Positions 44,340 through 56,659 of a stretch of 64,000 nt of DNA are shown here, piece by piece (the first letter of the stretch is position 1; every line of letters starts with the position of its first letter). Below the pieces are notes generated by a model. It had not been told where the DNA came from and ran no database searches. It saw nothing but the letters and a program-made list of their open reading frames with translations. Both the position numbers and the translations under genes were made by a program. Source of the DNA: Tupaia tana (taxonomy: Eukaryota > Chordata > Mammalia > Scandentia > Tupaiidae); NCBI GenBank assembly GCA_026018925.1, contig JAKSZU010000013.1:82112291-82176290 (forward strand), read 5' to 3'.

Positions 44340-45180
44340 AGTGTTCTAAAGGAGATTATTAAACACACAGAGAGACAGGGCAAGAGACACAGAGACAAGA
44401 CTATAGTCTTTTTACATATCACTTGCACATTTATTAAAAATACTAGTCTTTCACTCTAGTATCAGTGTTTTTGTCACATCACATGAGTGTGACTAGAAGA
44501 AAGAAATAGGGAATCTGGTACCTTTCCCTTATGTAAGATGGAAAGGGAAAGAAAAGCTGTATGAGCTCCCAAGATAAAGCCCTAGCTGGAGATGAAAAGG
44601 CCGCGAACAGACTCAGACACGTCTTCCTGTCCATCATTTCCCTGCAGCAGCCTGTTTCATTACCCTGCAGGCTTTCAGGCTCTAGACAGTGTGCACTACC
44701 AAATAGCTGCAAGGCATTTATAAAACCTGCCCTTTCTTTGTGCTGAATTATACGGGTGTACTTACTATTCTAGGTGGGTGGGATTTTCCCCCTCCCCCTC
44801 TACTAAATTATAACCAGTCATCTAAGTATTCACTTTATTTTTAAACTCAGGGCTGAAACCTAAAACTTTGAGGGTTACCAAAAAATGTTACTCTTAAGAG
44901 AAAAACATATGTTTGAAACTTAACCCCTTTGGTGGCAGGCAGGGATTTTCTTTCTCTGAATTTGAGCACTAATGTCAGCAACTTTGAGACCAATAAATGT
45001 CAGATGGGGCTTCAGGATTTGGGTAGCTATGATTGTATGTGTGTCCCGAATGTGACATAACAGGCCAGGATGTAGGAAAGGTGTGTATCATCCAGAAGGC
45101 CTGGAGTTGATCTAGGGCTTTCCCCAGACTCCTGGTTGGTCTTAAAGTTGAGTTTCAATGGCCAGATTTGGCAACTAGGG
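44340..45180. other. Unique intronic DNA
   Basis: No gene or clear repeat recognised. Confidence 0.4.
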
Positions 45181-45189
45181 CTAACAAAA

Positions 45190-45330
45190 TGAGGGCACTT
45201 CAAAAGATTCATTGGAAAAGAAAAATGGAAATATAGTACAAGTTTATAGTAGTGGGTGCAAAAAAAATTAAATCCATGCGTAGTTTCTCATAATTTGGAT
45301 TCATACTGACTTTTTGAAAGCCCCTCATAT
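45190..45330 (+). mobile_element. Mariner-like MITE, copy 3
   Basis: 'tgagggcacttcaaaagattcattgg' and the terminal 'gactttttgaaagcccctca' are inverted repeats. The centre 'ggtgcaaaaaaaattaaatccatgc' matches copies 1 and 2. Confidence 0.78.
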
Positions 45331-45339
45331 TTGCTGCCT

Positions 45340-46640
45340 CTAATGGGATAGGAAGGACTTTGGAAATTTCTTTGCCCCAGTGGAACTGTGGGCCGTATCT
45401 GAAAAGCTCAAGGCTGATGAATGGCCGTGAGAGGAAATCCTTCTTATCCAGATAAGCAAAAACATACCTAGGATAGTAATACTCCCCTCATCTGTGAACC
45501 CCACATCTCTTTTCCAGGTGGTGTCCAGGCAGCCTTGTTCATGAACATTGAAGCCTGAGCATGTATGTCTAGAATTCAGCCTAGTTAACAAAACACAACA
45601 CAACAGAAACTTGAAGGATGTTTATCAGTAGATGGGATAAGTTTGATGGGGATGGGAGGGAAGACAGGGCATATCTTGGATGTTGGCAGTAGGCAGGACA
45701 TTTGTGGGACACAGAAATGATAACATGTGTAGTATCCTCAACTGGACTGGTGTGAAGTGTATTACATGTTGGGTAAATTCACTTTATGAGCTAAGCAATG
45801 TACAGTGATTGAATGTATAAAATAAATTAAAAGAATATACCCTCTAGGAGCTTTTGAACAACCAAACACATGGGAGTTCCTGGGAGGTGGTTTGCTTGGA
45901 GAGGCTGTAGAAACTCCATGCCCCTTTCCATATGCCTTGCCCTGTGCATTTCTTCACCTCTGCAAACTTAATGGTGTGCATACTCACCTCCATCCTGAAT
46001 GTATTGCCTGAGATAGAAACCAGGACAAGGGAAAGATAGGCCTGGAGGTGAAGAGGTGGATCCTTATGAATCACTGAGCACACAGATTCGACCACGCTGG
46101 AAACCCAGATTTACACATGAATATTTCAGCTGAACGAATCAGCAAACTCCGTTTTCTCCAGAAAGGCATGTTGGTGGGGATTTTCAACCAGAAGAGACCT
46201 ACCTGCTTTGAATCTGAGTCAGAGTAGACTGGATAGATATGAGGGTCAAAGTGAAGGAAGATATGAGAGTTGAAGTGAGCCAAAGTGGCAGAAGGGTAGC
46301 CAGGGAGACCCGAAATTATATGGCCGTTGAGAAAACTGCCTGAAAATTCAACTGGTTAGAGTGAAATTGTTCCTCTTCCTTAGGGGTCAGGCAGCCAACA
46401 AAATAGAATGCACAGCTTCGAAATGTAGGTGCAGACAGCCAGCAATCGATCAGTAGCTATTGGCCCCTTGATGTGCACCGGACTTTGTGCTAGATGAAGG
46501 AATTGTTAATGAACAAGATATAGTCTCTTTTCCCTCTGGAGATCATTGGCTGCTCTGGAGGGCAGAGCAAGGGAGCACAGGTTAGTATATCTGCATAATT
46601 TATTTACGAACCAAACACAGCACATTAAAAGCAGCATCTG
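45340..46640. other. Unique intronic DNA
   Basis: No gene or clear repeat recognised. Confidence 0.4.
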
Positions 46641-46642
46641 GT

Positions 46643-46644
<2 letters not shown>

Positions 46645-46680
<36 letters not shown>
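46645..46680 (+). repeat. (AC)n microsatellite
   Basis: About 17 AC units. Confidence 0.95.
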
Positions 46681-46689
46681 GATATATAT

Positions 46690-47940
46690 TCTCTGATCCT
46701 ACCAACTACTATAAGTAAGACTCGTCTAGCCTGATCACTCCTCCTCCATATTCACACTGGCATAAGAATGATAGATACCAGGTCAATATTAGATCTGATG
46801 GGGGAGAATGAAGAGAAAGTATGGGCTTTGATAACAGAGAGAAGAGGGAGAAGTGAGTAATCGCTCAGTTTTCTGCCTCTCTCTCCCCTTTTCCATCCTC
46901 ATCTCTCTGTCTTGACTTGTCTCTACTACAGCCTCTGAATGGGTCCAGCTCTCCCTCCCCCCTAAGCTTGGATCCAAAGAGAAAGGTTGGAAGCTGCCTG
47001 GCTTAGCGGTAGAAGGACTTCTCTATGCTTCCACCAGCATAAATGGGTTATCCCTCCATAGGGAGACAAGGCACCTTAGGGTTCAGAAAGCAGAGCAAAG
47101 ACTGTTAACTCTATCCTGTAGCTTCTTTTAAGGGGAGGGAGGGCAGGCCTTCTAGTTCCCGAGAGCATCCATGTACCAGCCTCCTGGTTTGCATGCTTCA
47201 TGTCGGTTTACAGCCTCAGATGCACACAGGTGCTGGGCTGACGTGCCTGAGCTCTTGGGATTGTGGCATCAGGAAGAGGGGAGGCTTCTGAGGGGACAGG
47301 TAGTACTCCATGCCAGCTGGTTGGTACTTCAGGGGACTAAAGGCCTTAGGTCCTCTGCTTTTTCAAGAGAATCCGGAAATTCAATTTTCGAAGGAAGTCT
47401 GTTGATGTTTAAATGTTCGCAGTGATTTAAACACTGTGTGGGCCAAACCAAACATAAGGAGATTTTAACACAGTGGGCTGGATTCGTTCCCGTCCCGATC
47501 CCCCCCCCCCTCGGCCCCCAGTTTCTGCTTCTGTCTTCTCAGTATCTTTTTCTTAATGGTAGAGCCAGTAGGATGTAGGGGGTGATGGGGGTGGCATTTT
47601 AGCTTTAACTAAGGTGTAGATATGTTCGGGAAATTGGATGAACTGGTGGGATGGGCCTTCCGAGGCCATTTGTAATAGAAGTGCGTCCCCTCTGGGATCA
47701 GACAGAGTCAGGGCTGCTACTCAGGTTAGTTCCTTATCTGACATGCTGGATGAACTCAGGAGGTCTCTGGAAGAATAAAAATGGTACGTATTCTTTAAAC
47801 AAAAATTAGCCAAAATAGAGCAAAACTGTCTTTTCTGATGTACACTTCTCTGAATTTACATATAGATTTGTGCAACCAGTTCAATTAGAATACAGAACTG
47901 TTCTATCACCCCAAAACTTCCCCCAAACGTACCGTTCTTC
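46690..47940. other. Unique intronic DNA
   Basis: A C10 run at about 47500. No gene or clear repeat recognised. Confidence 0.4.
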
Positions 47941-47944
47941 TTTT

Positions 47945-48148
47945 TTTTCTTAAGATTTCTGTTCTTTCATTGTAAGGGGCCACCCTCAGCAGAGTTATCA
48001 TTCTGCTCCCCACCCCCAACCGCAGCCAGCCTGCATCATGGGCATGTGTGCACATGACTGGCATGTAGAGGGAGGCCCTGGGACATGAACTCAGGACCTT
48101 CCCATGTGTGTCCGGTTGTGTTACACTGTACCACTCTCTGGCCCCCAG
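47945..48148 (-). mobile_element. Family B SINE, CCCATGATG-core subtype
   Basis: Minus strand: GGGGGCCAGAGAGTGGTACA head, 'gtcctgagttcatgtcccag' B-box region, then 'gcccatgatgcaggctggctg'. Confidence 0.72.
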
Positions 48149-48583
48149 GAAGCATTCTTTTTGAAAACTCTGGTACTGGACTATAAATAGTTCTGTTTGG
48201 CGCCAGTTATATCCTGACATTGAGGACTCTAGGAAGTCAGTTAGGAGTGGGAAAGTTGAGCAGAATAGGAAGCTGGGGTTCTCAGCTATGGGTGGGCAGC
48301 TGTTTCATAATGAGCACCACCTCCATACCTACATCGCAAGTTTTGCTTCTCCCCAATAAATACCTTGTGCTCCAGCTTGGCTCCTCTTTTCCTTATCCTC
48401 AAGTAGCACTGTCACTTTTAGAAATTAAAAATATAGGATGCCTAGTTATTGCATGGGACATACCTGTACTAGACAACTTGTTATCTCAACTTTGCATTTC
48501 ATGGGGTGTTTTGTATTTTATCAGGTAAGCTTGTCCCTTTCCTATACATTCCACATTCATAACTGAGTTCAGAACCCACTCCC

Positions 48584-48849
48584 GTTTTTTTTTTTTAAGA
48601 GAGATTTTTGCTGTATGGTGTGTGCACTCATCAGAGAGACAGAGACAGAGACAGAGAGAGAAAGTGAGATATCACACCCCCGTGTGGCACAGCCATGCTG
48701 CATTCCCTTCTCCATTTGTCTTTTGGGATTTTGGACACATGCATGCATATGCCCAGCGTGAGTTTTAAGCCACTGGGTCTCAGGACTCAAACCATGGTCA
48801 ACTGCATAAGAGTCCAGGGATGTAACCATTACGTCATCTGCTGGTCCCT
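48584..48849 (-). mobile_element. Family A SINE, long form
   Basis: TSD AGAACCCACT at 48571-48580 and 48850-48859. Confidence 0.9.
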
Positions 48850-48927
48850 AGAACCCACTTCTTCTAAGTCTGTGTTTCACTCTTCTTTGAGGATGAGAAT
48901 TCTCTTTGATTTTAGTTTCAATTTTAG

Positions 48928-49168
48928 TTTTTTTTTATTTTAATTGGCAGAAAGTGCATGCACTTGTGGGAGGGGAGGAGGAGAAATAACCTCCCAGTGG
49001 GGATGTGGTCACATTGTAGCCCTTTTTCCTGTTTCTTCATCCTGTTGAGATTTGGGGTATGCATGCATATGCACTTCATGTGTTTTTCAAGCTACTAGGG
49101 CCAGGATTCAAACCAAAGTTGGCCGTGTGGGAACCAGCTCCCAAGGCACTGTGCTACTAGGCTGCCCC
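48928..49168 (-). mobile_element. Family A SINE, old
   Basis: 'gcagaaagtgcatgcacttgtgg' on the 3' side; 'gtgctactaggctgcccc' at the head end. Confidence 0.78.
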
Positions 49169-49399
49169 TCTTGGATTTTAAATAGTAGCAGATTCTGTAG
49201 GGTGATAAGGCATGGAAGAGTAAGAAAGCCTCCTCAATACATTCATGTGCTTTCAAGCAATGTCTTGTAACCAGCTAAATATGTCTTTTCTAGAAAACTA
49301 GAATGGCCTAAAGTATTTTCCAGGGAGAAGGACAACTGGGTTTCAGACATTGGTCCGTGTCCCAGCTTCCTCCTCTTCTCTGGCTCAATCTTTGAATAA

Positions 49400-49735
49400 T
49401 ATAAAACTGCAAAGACTAAACAAGGAGATTGTTCGCACTGAGTGAGTTTAAAAATAACACTGGAATGCTAGCCTTCAGCAAGCCATATATCTTAGACTGC
49501 ATTGAGCAAGGCGGTGCCTTGTGGCATGTAGCCGGTGGTCACAACCAGATCATTCCTAGCCTGGATTCTTGGTAGAGAGCGGTGCAGTGATCAATTTATT
49601 TGTCTTATGTGTTTGTTTTTTTATTTACGCATTTTACTAGTGTGATTTCAGAATCGCAGTGAGACAAGAAGAAAAAATCAATTTGAGATAGCAGCTTCAC
49701 AGTCAAGAATGAATGGGAGTTACATTTTTTAGTCT
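49400..49735. other. Unique segment, possible conserved non-coding element
   Basis: Repeat-free sequence with AT-rich homeodomain-like words ('gatcaatttatttg') between repeats. Function unproven. Confidence 0.22.
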
Positions 49736-49739
49736 AGAC

Positions 49740-50330
49740 GAGGGGCCAGTAAACAATAGCTCATGGGCCATATCTGCCTCTTATAAAATCTGTAAGCTAT
49801 GTTTGGTTTTTATATTTTTTAATATTTGGAAAAAATTTTTTTAAATATCTTATGACACATGAAAATTATATGAAATTCAAGTTTTAGTGTCTATAGATAA
49901 GGTTTTGTCAGAATGCAGCCATGCTCCTTCATTTATGTATTGTCTGTGGCTGAGTTTGTACTACAGTGGGTGAGTTAAGTCATTGCAACAGATACCATAT
50001 GGCCAACAAAACTTGGAATATTTACTATCTAGGGCCAGCTCCACAGCCTAGTAGTTAAGGGAAACAGATGCCTCATGGCCGACTGCAGTTCAAACCCCAG
50101 CCCTGGGGGATTGAAGAACATGCTGGGTACATGTGCCTGTGTGCTCAAAATCCCAGTAGGGTGGAGAAATGGAGAAGGGATTGTAGCATGACCACGGCTC
50201 ATTGAGGAATGCTATCTCCCTCTCCCATTGTGTCTCTATATGGTGAGTGCACATACCCTCTGACAAGCATAAAAAAAAAAAATTACTGTCTGACCATTTC
50301 CAGAAAAACTGCCAATCTTTGCTCTCTAGA
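49740..50330 (+). mobile_element. Old hAT-type MER element, split by a SINE
   Basis: 'gctcatgggccatatctgcc', 'gcagccatgctccttcatttatgtattgtctgtggctg', 'gataccatatggccaacaaaac', 'aatatttactatct' follow the order of a very common eutherian DNA element. The end 'ccagaaaaactgccaatctttgctc' lies beyond the SINE at 50032-50282. I do not assign a name. Confidence 0.62.
50032..50282 (+). mobile_element. Family A SINE, old
   Basis: 'gggccagctccacagcctagtagtt' head, 'agaaatggagaagggattg' body, A tail. TSD resembles ATTACT(A/G)TCT. Confidence 0.8.
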
Positions 50331-50339
50331 TAGCATATC

Positions 50340-51030
50340 TCCTATTGCTGTATTTGCAAGTAAGGCTGTAAGAATCTTCTAGCCTGAGAAATATCTGTTG
50401 TATTCTTGATTGAAGTCCAGAACAATAAAGCATGTCAGACATCTTTTTCAGGATTTTGGGCTACCACAACGAGAGGCTTACGTTTATTGAAGAGCTGGGA
50501 TGTGAGTTTTGCCAGAAGTTTCTCATTTTATCCTCACCATTTAAGCCAACTGAACATTGTTTTCTTTTGAAAACTAAGAAATCTGATCTCTTAGAGGTAA
50601 CAGTTGGGCTCATCTGAAAATAAGTTAATACACTTAAAAACATGTTTTCTGTTGACAGAGCCTGAGGGTGTGGTAAAGCATTGTAGATTATCCAGATGGA
50701 TTTTCTTTATCCCCCAGAATTACCAGAACTTTCACTCTCCTCTTTCAAAGAACTTTAAAGGTGAAGCCTCAGACTGGGGTTCAGAGAACTCACCAGTCAC
50801 GTTTTCGAAGTCCAGTCAGGTAGCCAGTAAGGAGTGGTTGTTGGTCAGACATCCTCGGCCATTAGTCTCCATGGAGGGGCCAGTCCATAATCTCCTGGAA
50901 CCCATGGGACCAGTGACTTGATTTGCAAATCTAGTGGCCATCAGGTAAAAATTGCTGATGGCCAGTGGTAGCAGAGTACCTTTCTGAGTCATCCAGTTCT
51001 TCCTTTTTGCCCTCTTCCATTTCTTTTCTT
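50340..51030. other. Unique intronic DNA
   Basis: No gene or clear repeat recognised. Confidence 0.4.
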
Positions 51031-51034
51031 TTTT

Positions 51035-51258
51035 AAGTTTATTTATTTATTTCTTCCATGAGAGAGAGAGAGAGCCAGAAACAGAGTGAAAAGCACCCCC
51101 AACAGGGTCCTTATGTTTTGGTAACACCCCCAGTCCCAGCCAACTTGGATTATAGGCACACATATATGCCCCTCGTGTGCACAGGAAGGTCTTGGGATGC
51201 AAATTCAAGACTCTCCCATGGAGTGTAGCTGTGTTACTGTTGTACCACTTTCTGCCCC
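51035..51258 (-). mobile_element. Family B SINE
   Basis: (ATTT)n/(GA)n tail side, 'caacagggtccttatg' body, 'gttgtaccactttctgcccc' head side. Confidence 0.68.
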
Positions 51259-51274
51259 ACCCCTGTTTTGTTCA

Positions 51275-51440
51275 AGTTTCCTTCTTCATTGACAGAAAGA
51301 GGTATCCCTTACACCACCACCCATCTCCAGCTCAACCAGCCCAGATGTGTCCATGTGTGTACAGGGATGCCCTGGGAAGCAAACCTAGCATCTTCCCGAG
51401 TGGGTCCAGTTGCGTTATTGCTGTGCCACACTCTTCCGTT
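51275..51440 (-). mobile_element. Family B SINE, adjacent second copy
   Basis: 'ctcaaccagcccagatgtgtcc', 'cattgctgtgccacactctt'-type head; lacks the GA tail. Confidence 0.55.
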
Positions 51441-51974
51441 TCTTATTCAAGAATTGCCAGCTGCAATTTTGAGTCTAGACTGCCTGGAAATTTCCAGAGG
51501 GACTTTGGTGCCTTAGTAAATATTTTCAAATTGCCCAAGATTTTGTGAGATAATGAAACCATAATTGTGAAATCGGGTTAGAAAAATGATTAATGCCATA
51601 CTTGGCTGGTCACATGCACATGCTGAGGTGAGCAGTGTGGTGGACACTCCCAGTGGCTCACTTTGCAGATGGACAGCTGTTGCTTTTTCTGTCATACATG
51701 TGCTTGACCCTAAAATTCTTTCTATGGGCTCTTTATGAGCAGCTGTTTGGAAATGGAAAGTCAACTATCTAATGTAAGGTTTCCTAGTGTGGATTAAAAA
51801 AATACCGGATTGTATTAAAATACAGTCAGTAAAATATTAGAAACATGTGATAGATAACATGTGCTTATTATTATTATTTTAAATAAGTCTAGCGGCAGTT
51901 CTAATCTAATTTCAAATGATTAGTGAACATAAGTAATATTTTGAGTTGTCTCCAGCAACTTACCTATGACATAA

Positions 51975-52220
51975 AAGACTGTATGGCCTTGTAGCTAGGG
52001 GAGTCAGATCTCCCAGGACTTACTCTACAGTTCGAGTCTTGAACCCCGTGGCTTAAGAAACATGCTGGGCACCTGTGCATGTTTGCCCCGAATCCCAACA
52101 GGATGGAGAAATGGAGAAGGGATTGCAGCGAGACCATGCCGCATAGAGGGCAGCCTCCCCCTTTTTCTCTGTCTCTCTTTGGGTAAGCAAACACACCCTC
52201 TGGCAAAAATTGAAAAAATA
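51975..52220 (+). mobile_element. Family A SINE, old
   Basis: 'acagttcgagtcttgaacccc' B box, 'agaaatggagaagggattgcag' body, 'accctctggcaaaaattg' end. Confidence 0.8.
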
Positions 52221-52233
52221 ATCTGTGATTTCT

Positions 52234-52400
52234 AGGGCCCACAGATGGTGTGGCAGTTGGGGTGCTGGATTCTTACATAGCTGACTATGGTTCAAGTCTT
52301 AGACCTGGAGGCCTGCTTTCTCACTTTCCCTCTCTCTTGCTGGTCAAAGGTAAAAAATAATAATAATAAATCAAAGTAAATAAAGACTTCTTTTGAAAAT
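52234..52400 (+). mobile_element. Family A SINE, short form
   Basis: GGGCCCACAGATGGTGTGG head, CT linker, AAT/AAATC tail. TSD ATCTGTGATTTCT at 52221-52233 and 52401-52413. Confidence 0.9.
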
Positions 52401-52419
52401 ATCTGTGATTTCTACTCAT

Positions 52420-53400
52420 GCCAAAGTACTGGTTTTAATGATGTTCCTGAGGTTTATATTTACCTTCATACCTGAAGGCAATGCTAGAGTTCAGCTAGGG
52501 GTTAGTGAAAATAGCCTTTAGCTGGGTGCCTTGGGTTCTGGCTTATTCTGAACTTCCCAGATTCTTTCTTGACTGGGTCCTTGCTTTAACGGCTTCTGTC
52601 TTTCCCCTGCCTGAGGCTTGCTCAGCGACCTTCTCGGGCCTCCTCCCCAGTGAGTTTCTCCAGGTTCCTTCTTTCACATTCCCCTTGCATCTCTCCCAGC
52701 TAGGCTGTGTCCACTGGTTTCTGTCCACGTTCTCCTTCAGTGTAGCAAGGGAAAGGGAGCACCCAGCCCTGGCTCGGGGCTGAGCTTGAGAGAGGAGATG
52801 GCAACTGGCACATCCTTGATGCCGTCCAGTGCTTGTTGAGCTGAAATTGTTACTTTGCCAACTCCACTCTTCATCAGGTGTTGCTACTGGATGCTTGTAC
52901 TGTTTAAGGTCTGTCCACTTTCAAAGCTGGCCCCCTGTGTGGAGAGAACACGGGACTTCCAGTTAGAGCATGAGCCTTCAGTTTGGTTTGCAGATTCCTA
53001 GATGTCGACAGACTCCAAGCTTCTCTTGTTTTAGCCTAGAAGCAGCAGTGAGCAGTGACGGGGCTGGGCCCTCTGGCCAGCGACGACCCACAGCATGCAT
53101 CTGCTGGAGCTGTGACCAACCCCATCACACATGTGACTTGGAACCCCACGGCAGGGACAATCATGGGAACCAGGCAACTAGAGGACAGTTTTTTGCTACA
53201 GGTGGATTTCATAATAAACAAAAAGCAATGGGCCATCCCTAGCTTAACTCTTTTGGAGGCATTCTTGTCACCAAGTTCTAATGTCTATGTGGGGTTAACA
53301 GTTGCAGTTTTCACCAAATGAACACATCAGCATTCTCTCCGGTTTGGACTGTTGGTGGCTTCTGCACTGCTTTTGTCCCCTGCTTTGTTGTAACGTGTCT
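52420..53400. other. Unique intronic DNA
   Basis: No gene or clear repeat recognised. Confidence 0.4.
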
Positions 53401-53403
53401 ATA

Positions 53404-53720
53404 TTGGTTTCCTAGGACTGTTGTAACAAAGTGCCACAAACTGAGTGGCTAAACAACCGAAATTTATAGTCTTCCAGTTCTGGAAGCTGGCGGTCCAAAA
53501 TGAAGTCCAAAATGAAGGTGTGATTGTTTCTGAGGACTGTGAAAGGAGAATGTCCCAGGCCTGTCTCTCCTTGGGTCTCTTCACAGTGTCCTCCTTCTAT
53601 GTCTGTCTCTGTGTCCAGATCTCCCTGCTTTACAAGGACACTGGTTGTACTGGGTTAGGGCTCACTCCCCCAGTAACTTTATTCTAACTTGCTGTTTATA
53701 TGTCCAGGCTCTGCCCTTTC
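53404..53720 (-). mobile_element. MLT1-type LTR fragment
   Basis: 'ttggtttcctaggactgttgtaac', 'gtggctaaacaaccgaaatttat', 'ccagttctggaagctgg', 'gtgtcctccttctatgtctg'. Confidence 0.82.
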
Positions 53721-53724
53721 TTTA

Positions 53725-54890
53725 CACGACTGGCTTCCTTCTAGCACCTAGGACCCTCTATTTCTAATCAGAGCCTCTTATCTGGAAAGGTATCGGGGAC
53801 CCCACACTGTGGCATAATGAATATTAAGCATTTCCTAACTTCCCAAACCAGTCAAAAACATTGGCAAAGCTATAAGCGACATTACTGGCACCCAGAAGAG
53901 CCACTTAGTCACCCTCGGTCCTGCCTGTGTTTGGTTCAGGACCCTGGGTTGCTCACCTGCTTAATGAACCAAGCAGTCCTCATAGGTTCACACCAATTTT
54001 GAGTTTATAGAGTCCTCTACTTCCATGATCTCATTTGAGCATCATCAAGCGGAACAAGGATTACTTTCCACATGATGTTTCAGAGAAAACAGAAGTTTGG
54101 CTATGTAATTCTTTCAAGATCTTACAGGGTTGGCCGGAGCATATCTTATCCACATCTGGGCCATTTGTCCTTTCACTGCTCCCAACTACCTGCCCGGCTC
54201 CTGCCCATTTCTTCCTCTGTCCCTATGGTGCAGTCCATGTGACCTGAGTCTCAAAGACTGAATTTCCTTGCTCTACTCCAGGGCTCAATCTTGGTCCCTC
54301 CTTTCCTTTACAAGAGAGCAAGTTGTTGAGGCCAAGGCAAGAGTTACATGGTTTGTGATGGAGCAGAGCAGTGTCAGGGACTGATGTGAAGTTCTGGGTG
54401 GCTGGAGCATGCTGGACATGAGGCTAGAAGGGTGGGGGTACTGGGTCACGGAAGACCAGATGGGCTGGTAGGAGCTGAGACTTGGTCCTGGGTTGCAGGG
54501 AGCCAACGTGGACCTGTGGTTTATCAGAGTCCTTAGAGCCAATGGACAGCCAATTTAGTTGGAATGTGGAGGCTATTCCTGGACAATGTGACATCCTGTT
54601 CAACTTTCAGAGAAGCCTGGGAATAAAGGGGTGACTCAGTCTGTGAGCTTATTTTTAGGGAAAGTTAAGAATTCAGTCTGGAGCGACTCAAATTCTCCAT
54701 TGCGTGACATTGCCATGTGTGCTATTGGTGAAAAGACTGCTGGGCAGAGATGCTGTATTTATCATCAACTGATTATTACCTAACACCTCCAACGCGCCAG
54801 CATGAGGTTTATGGATCTGAAAACAGGGTCGGCGTAAACAAATCTTTAAATCAGAGGAGCATATTTCAGGGCATTTATATCTGAGAACTG
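53725..54890. other. Mostly unique intronic DNA
   Basis: A weak MIR-like stretch lies near 54000-54130; otherwise nothing recognised. Confidence 0.4.
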
Positions 54891-54944
54891 ACTTTCGGGC
54901 TAATGAACTAATATAATAAGAGCTCCTGTCATTGGACACTTGAA

Positions 54945-55140
54945 ATGTACTACATATCACGGCAAGCGTATTGCAAATATTACTTCATTTCATGGGAACG
55001 CTGGTCCTCTGTTGGAGGTATTGCCATTACCGTTCTAATCGGGAGGAATGTGAACCTAAGGAGGTTATCCTATGGCCCAGACTAGGTACCCAGGTTCCAG
55101 TTTTGAACTCAGATCTGTCTGGCTCCAAAGTCCATGCAGA
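54945..55140 (-). mobile_element. MIR
   Basis: 'acggcaagcgtattgcaaatattacttcatttcatgg ... gttccagttttgaactcagatctgtctggctccaaagtcc'. Confidence 0.65.
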
Positions 55141-55379
55141 TGACCTCTCCAGGTCTGGTAAACAAAGGGTTTCCATGCTGCCACTCTTGTGGTTGTGGAT
55201 TGATCATGCAGTTATGTCCTGCATGATCAACTCAAATTTGGCCTCAGGATCCTTCTCAACTTAGTGCTACAGAGAGAGCCAGTACTACCAACTGAGCGAC
55301 AGCAGTACTTGAACTAGTCTGTCATCTTCCCTTTATCTTTTTCTATTCTCCAGATAGAATCTTCTGGTCTACAGAGGTT

Positions 55380-55403
55380 TTGGTGGTGGTGGTGGTGGTG
55401 GTG
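55380..55403 (+). repeat. (GGT)n microsatellite
   Basis: Seven GGT units then GCT. Confidence 0.92.
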
Positions 55404-55861
55404 CTGGTTTCTACAGATCTCTTTATACTTTTTTACTTCCTAATAAACACTTGTAAGAAATGGAATGTTCAATACAGTCAGTAGAGACTTCATATTCCTT
55501 AATAAGGAATCTGAACCACCCTGGAAGAGAGAATGACATTCAGGACCCAAAGCCTTGAGACAGACAGTTGACATCTCTGTCTGTGCCTGTACCGATGAGT
55601 AGGAACTGGGGAATGAGCCTTAGCAGTCAGGCCACAGGATCATTTTCAAGTAGCCCAATCTGATTAATTACAGCAGGATAGTGAGGTGGAATTGGAAGCT
55701 GTGGAGAGGAAGGCTTAAAAAAATCAAGGTGATAGGCAGACACAGGAGGATAGCTGTGAAAAATCTTAGCTCAATAGACAAGCCAGTTGCCCTAAAAGGA
55801 TAGCACCAATTGGGACCGAGAGTCCCAACAGGGAAAATAGAATTCCTTAAAAGCAAACTCT

Positions 55862-56062
55862 GGCTCAGCCATGGTAGCTCGTGCTCCTAAGATGCCGTGC
55901 TCCGCAGGCTGGGAGGCCTGGATTTGATGCCCAGTCCAACCCAAAGGTCAGGTGTAGTGGTGTGCAGCTGTACTCCCACTTACTCGGTGAGGCTGAGACA
56001 GGATTGCAAGCTTAAGGCTGGCCTGGGCAACACAGTAAGACCCTGTCCAAAAAATAAAGAAA
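55862..56062 (+). mobile_element. Composite tRNA-like + 7SL-like SINE
   Basis: 55862-55943 is tRNA-like ('ggctcagccatggtagctcg ... ggcctggatttgatgccc'). 55950-56050 resembles the 7SL-derived arm of Alu/B1/Tu SINEs: 'tactcggtgaggctgagaca', then 'aaggctggcctgggcaacac', 'agtaagaccctgtcc'. An A-rich tail follows. Confidence 0.65.
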
Positions 56063-56063
56063 G

Positions 56064-56250
56064 TCCCAGCTGTGGTGGGGCAGGTGGGAGAGCACTGCTG
56101 CATTATACTAGAGCCATATAGGAGGCCTGGGTTCAGATCCCTCGTCTACCCGAACACACCAGCACACTCACATGCAAGTGTGATCTTCATTGACCGGCAG
56201 GCTGTGGGGAGGACCGCAGGCTGGCAAGACCCTGTCATAGGACCCCCCCC
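56064..56250 (+). mobile_element. Family B SINE
   Basis: CCCAGCTGTGGTGGGGCAGG head, B box 'gggttcagatccc', 'gaccctgtcatagg' end. Confidence 0.62.
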
Positions 56251-56301
56251 CATATGACAGAAATTTTAAAAATAATAATAAAAACATTTTAAAACCATTT
56301 T

Positions 56302-56390
56302 AAGGTGGAATGGTGACTTGCACCAGTAGTCATAGCTACTAGAAGCAGAGGAAGGGAGGATCCTAACAGAGTGAGATCCTGTCTTAAGGA
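56302..56390 (+). mobile_element. 7SL-like SINE fragment
   Basis: 'ggtggaatggtgacttgcac', 'cagtagtcatagctactaga', 'agcagaggaagggaggatcc', 'agtgagatcctgtctt' line up in order with a diverged 7SL left arm and its Alu-type end. Confidence 0.55.
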
Positions 56391-56404
56391 AAAAACAATA
56401 GTCA

Positions 56405-56655
56405 AGGCCCAGCCTGATGACACATTGAGTAGCAAACTGAACTGCAGTGCTGGAAGCCACATGGCCAACTGTGGTTTTAGATCCCTTAGTTGGCCTTTAA
56501 ACTATACAGAGCAGGTGTGTGCTCAAGATCCTTGAGTTGGACGGCTAGGAAAAGGGGGTTGTGGTGTGATGAGACCCTGCCAGTCTCCTTCTATCTGTGA
56601 CTCTGCCTTCTCCCTGGGCCTGGGACTCTTTTTGCCTCCAGCCTTTCAAAGGAAA
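56405..56655 (+). mobile_element. Family B SINE
   Basis: 'gcccagcctgatgacacattg', 'actgcagtgctggaagccacatggcc', 'gatgagaccctgccag', A-rich tail. Confidence 0.7.
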
Positions 56656-56659
56656 AAAA

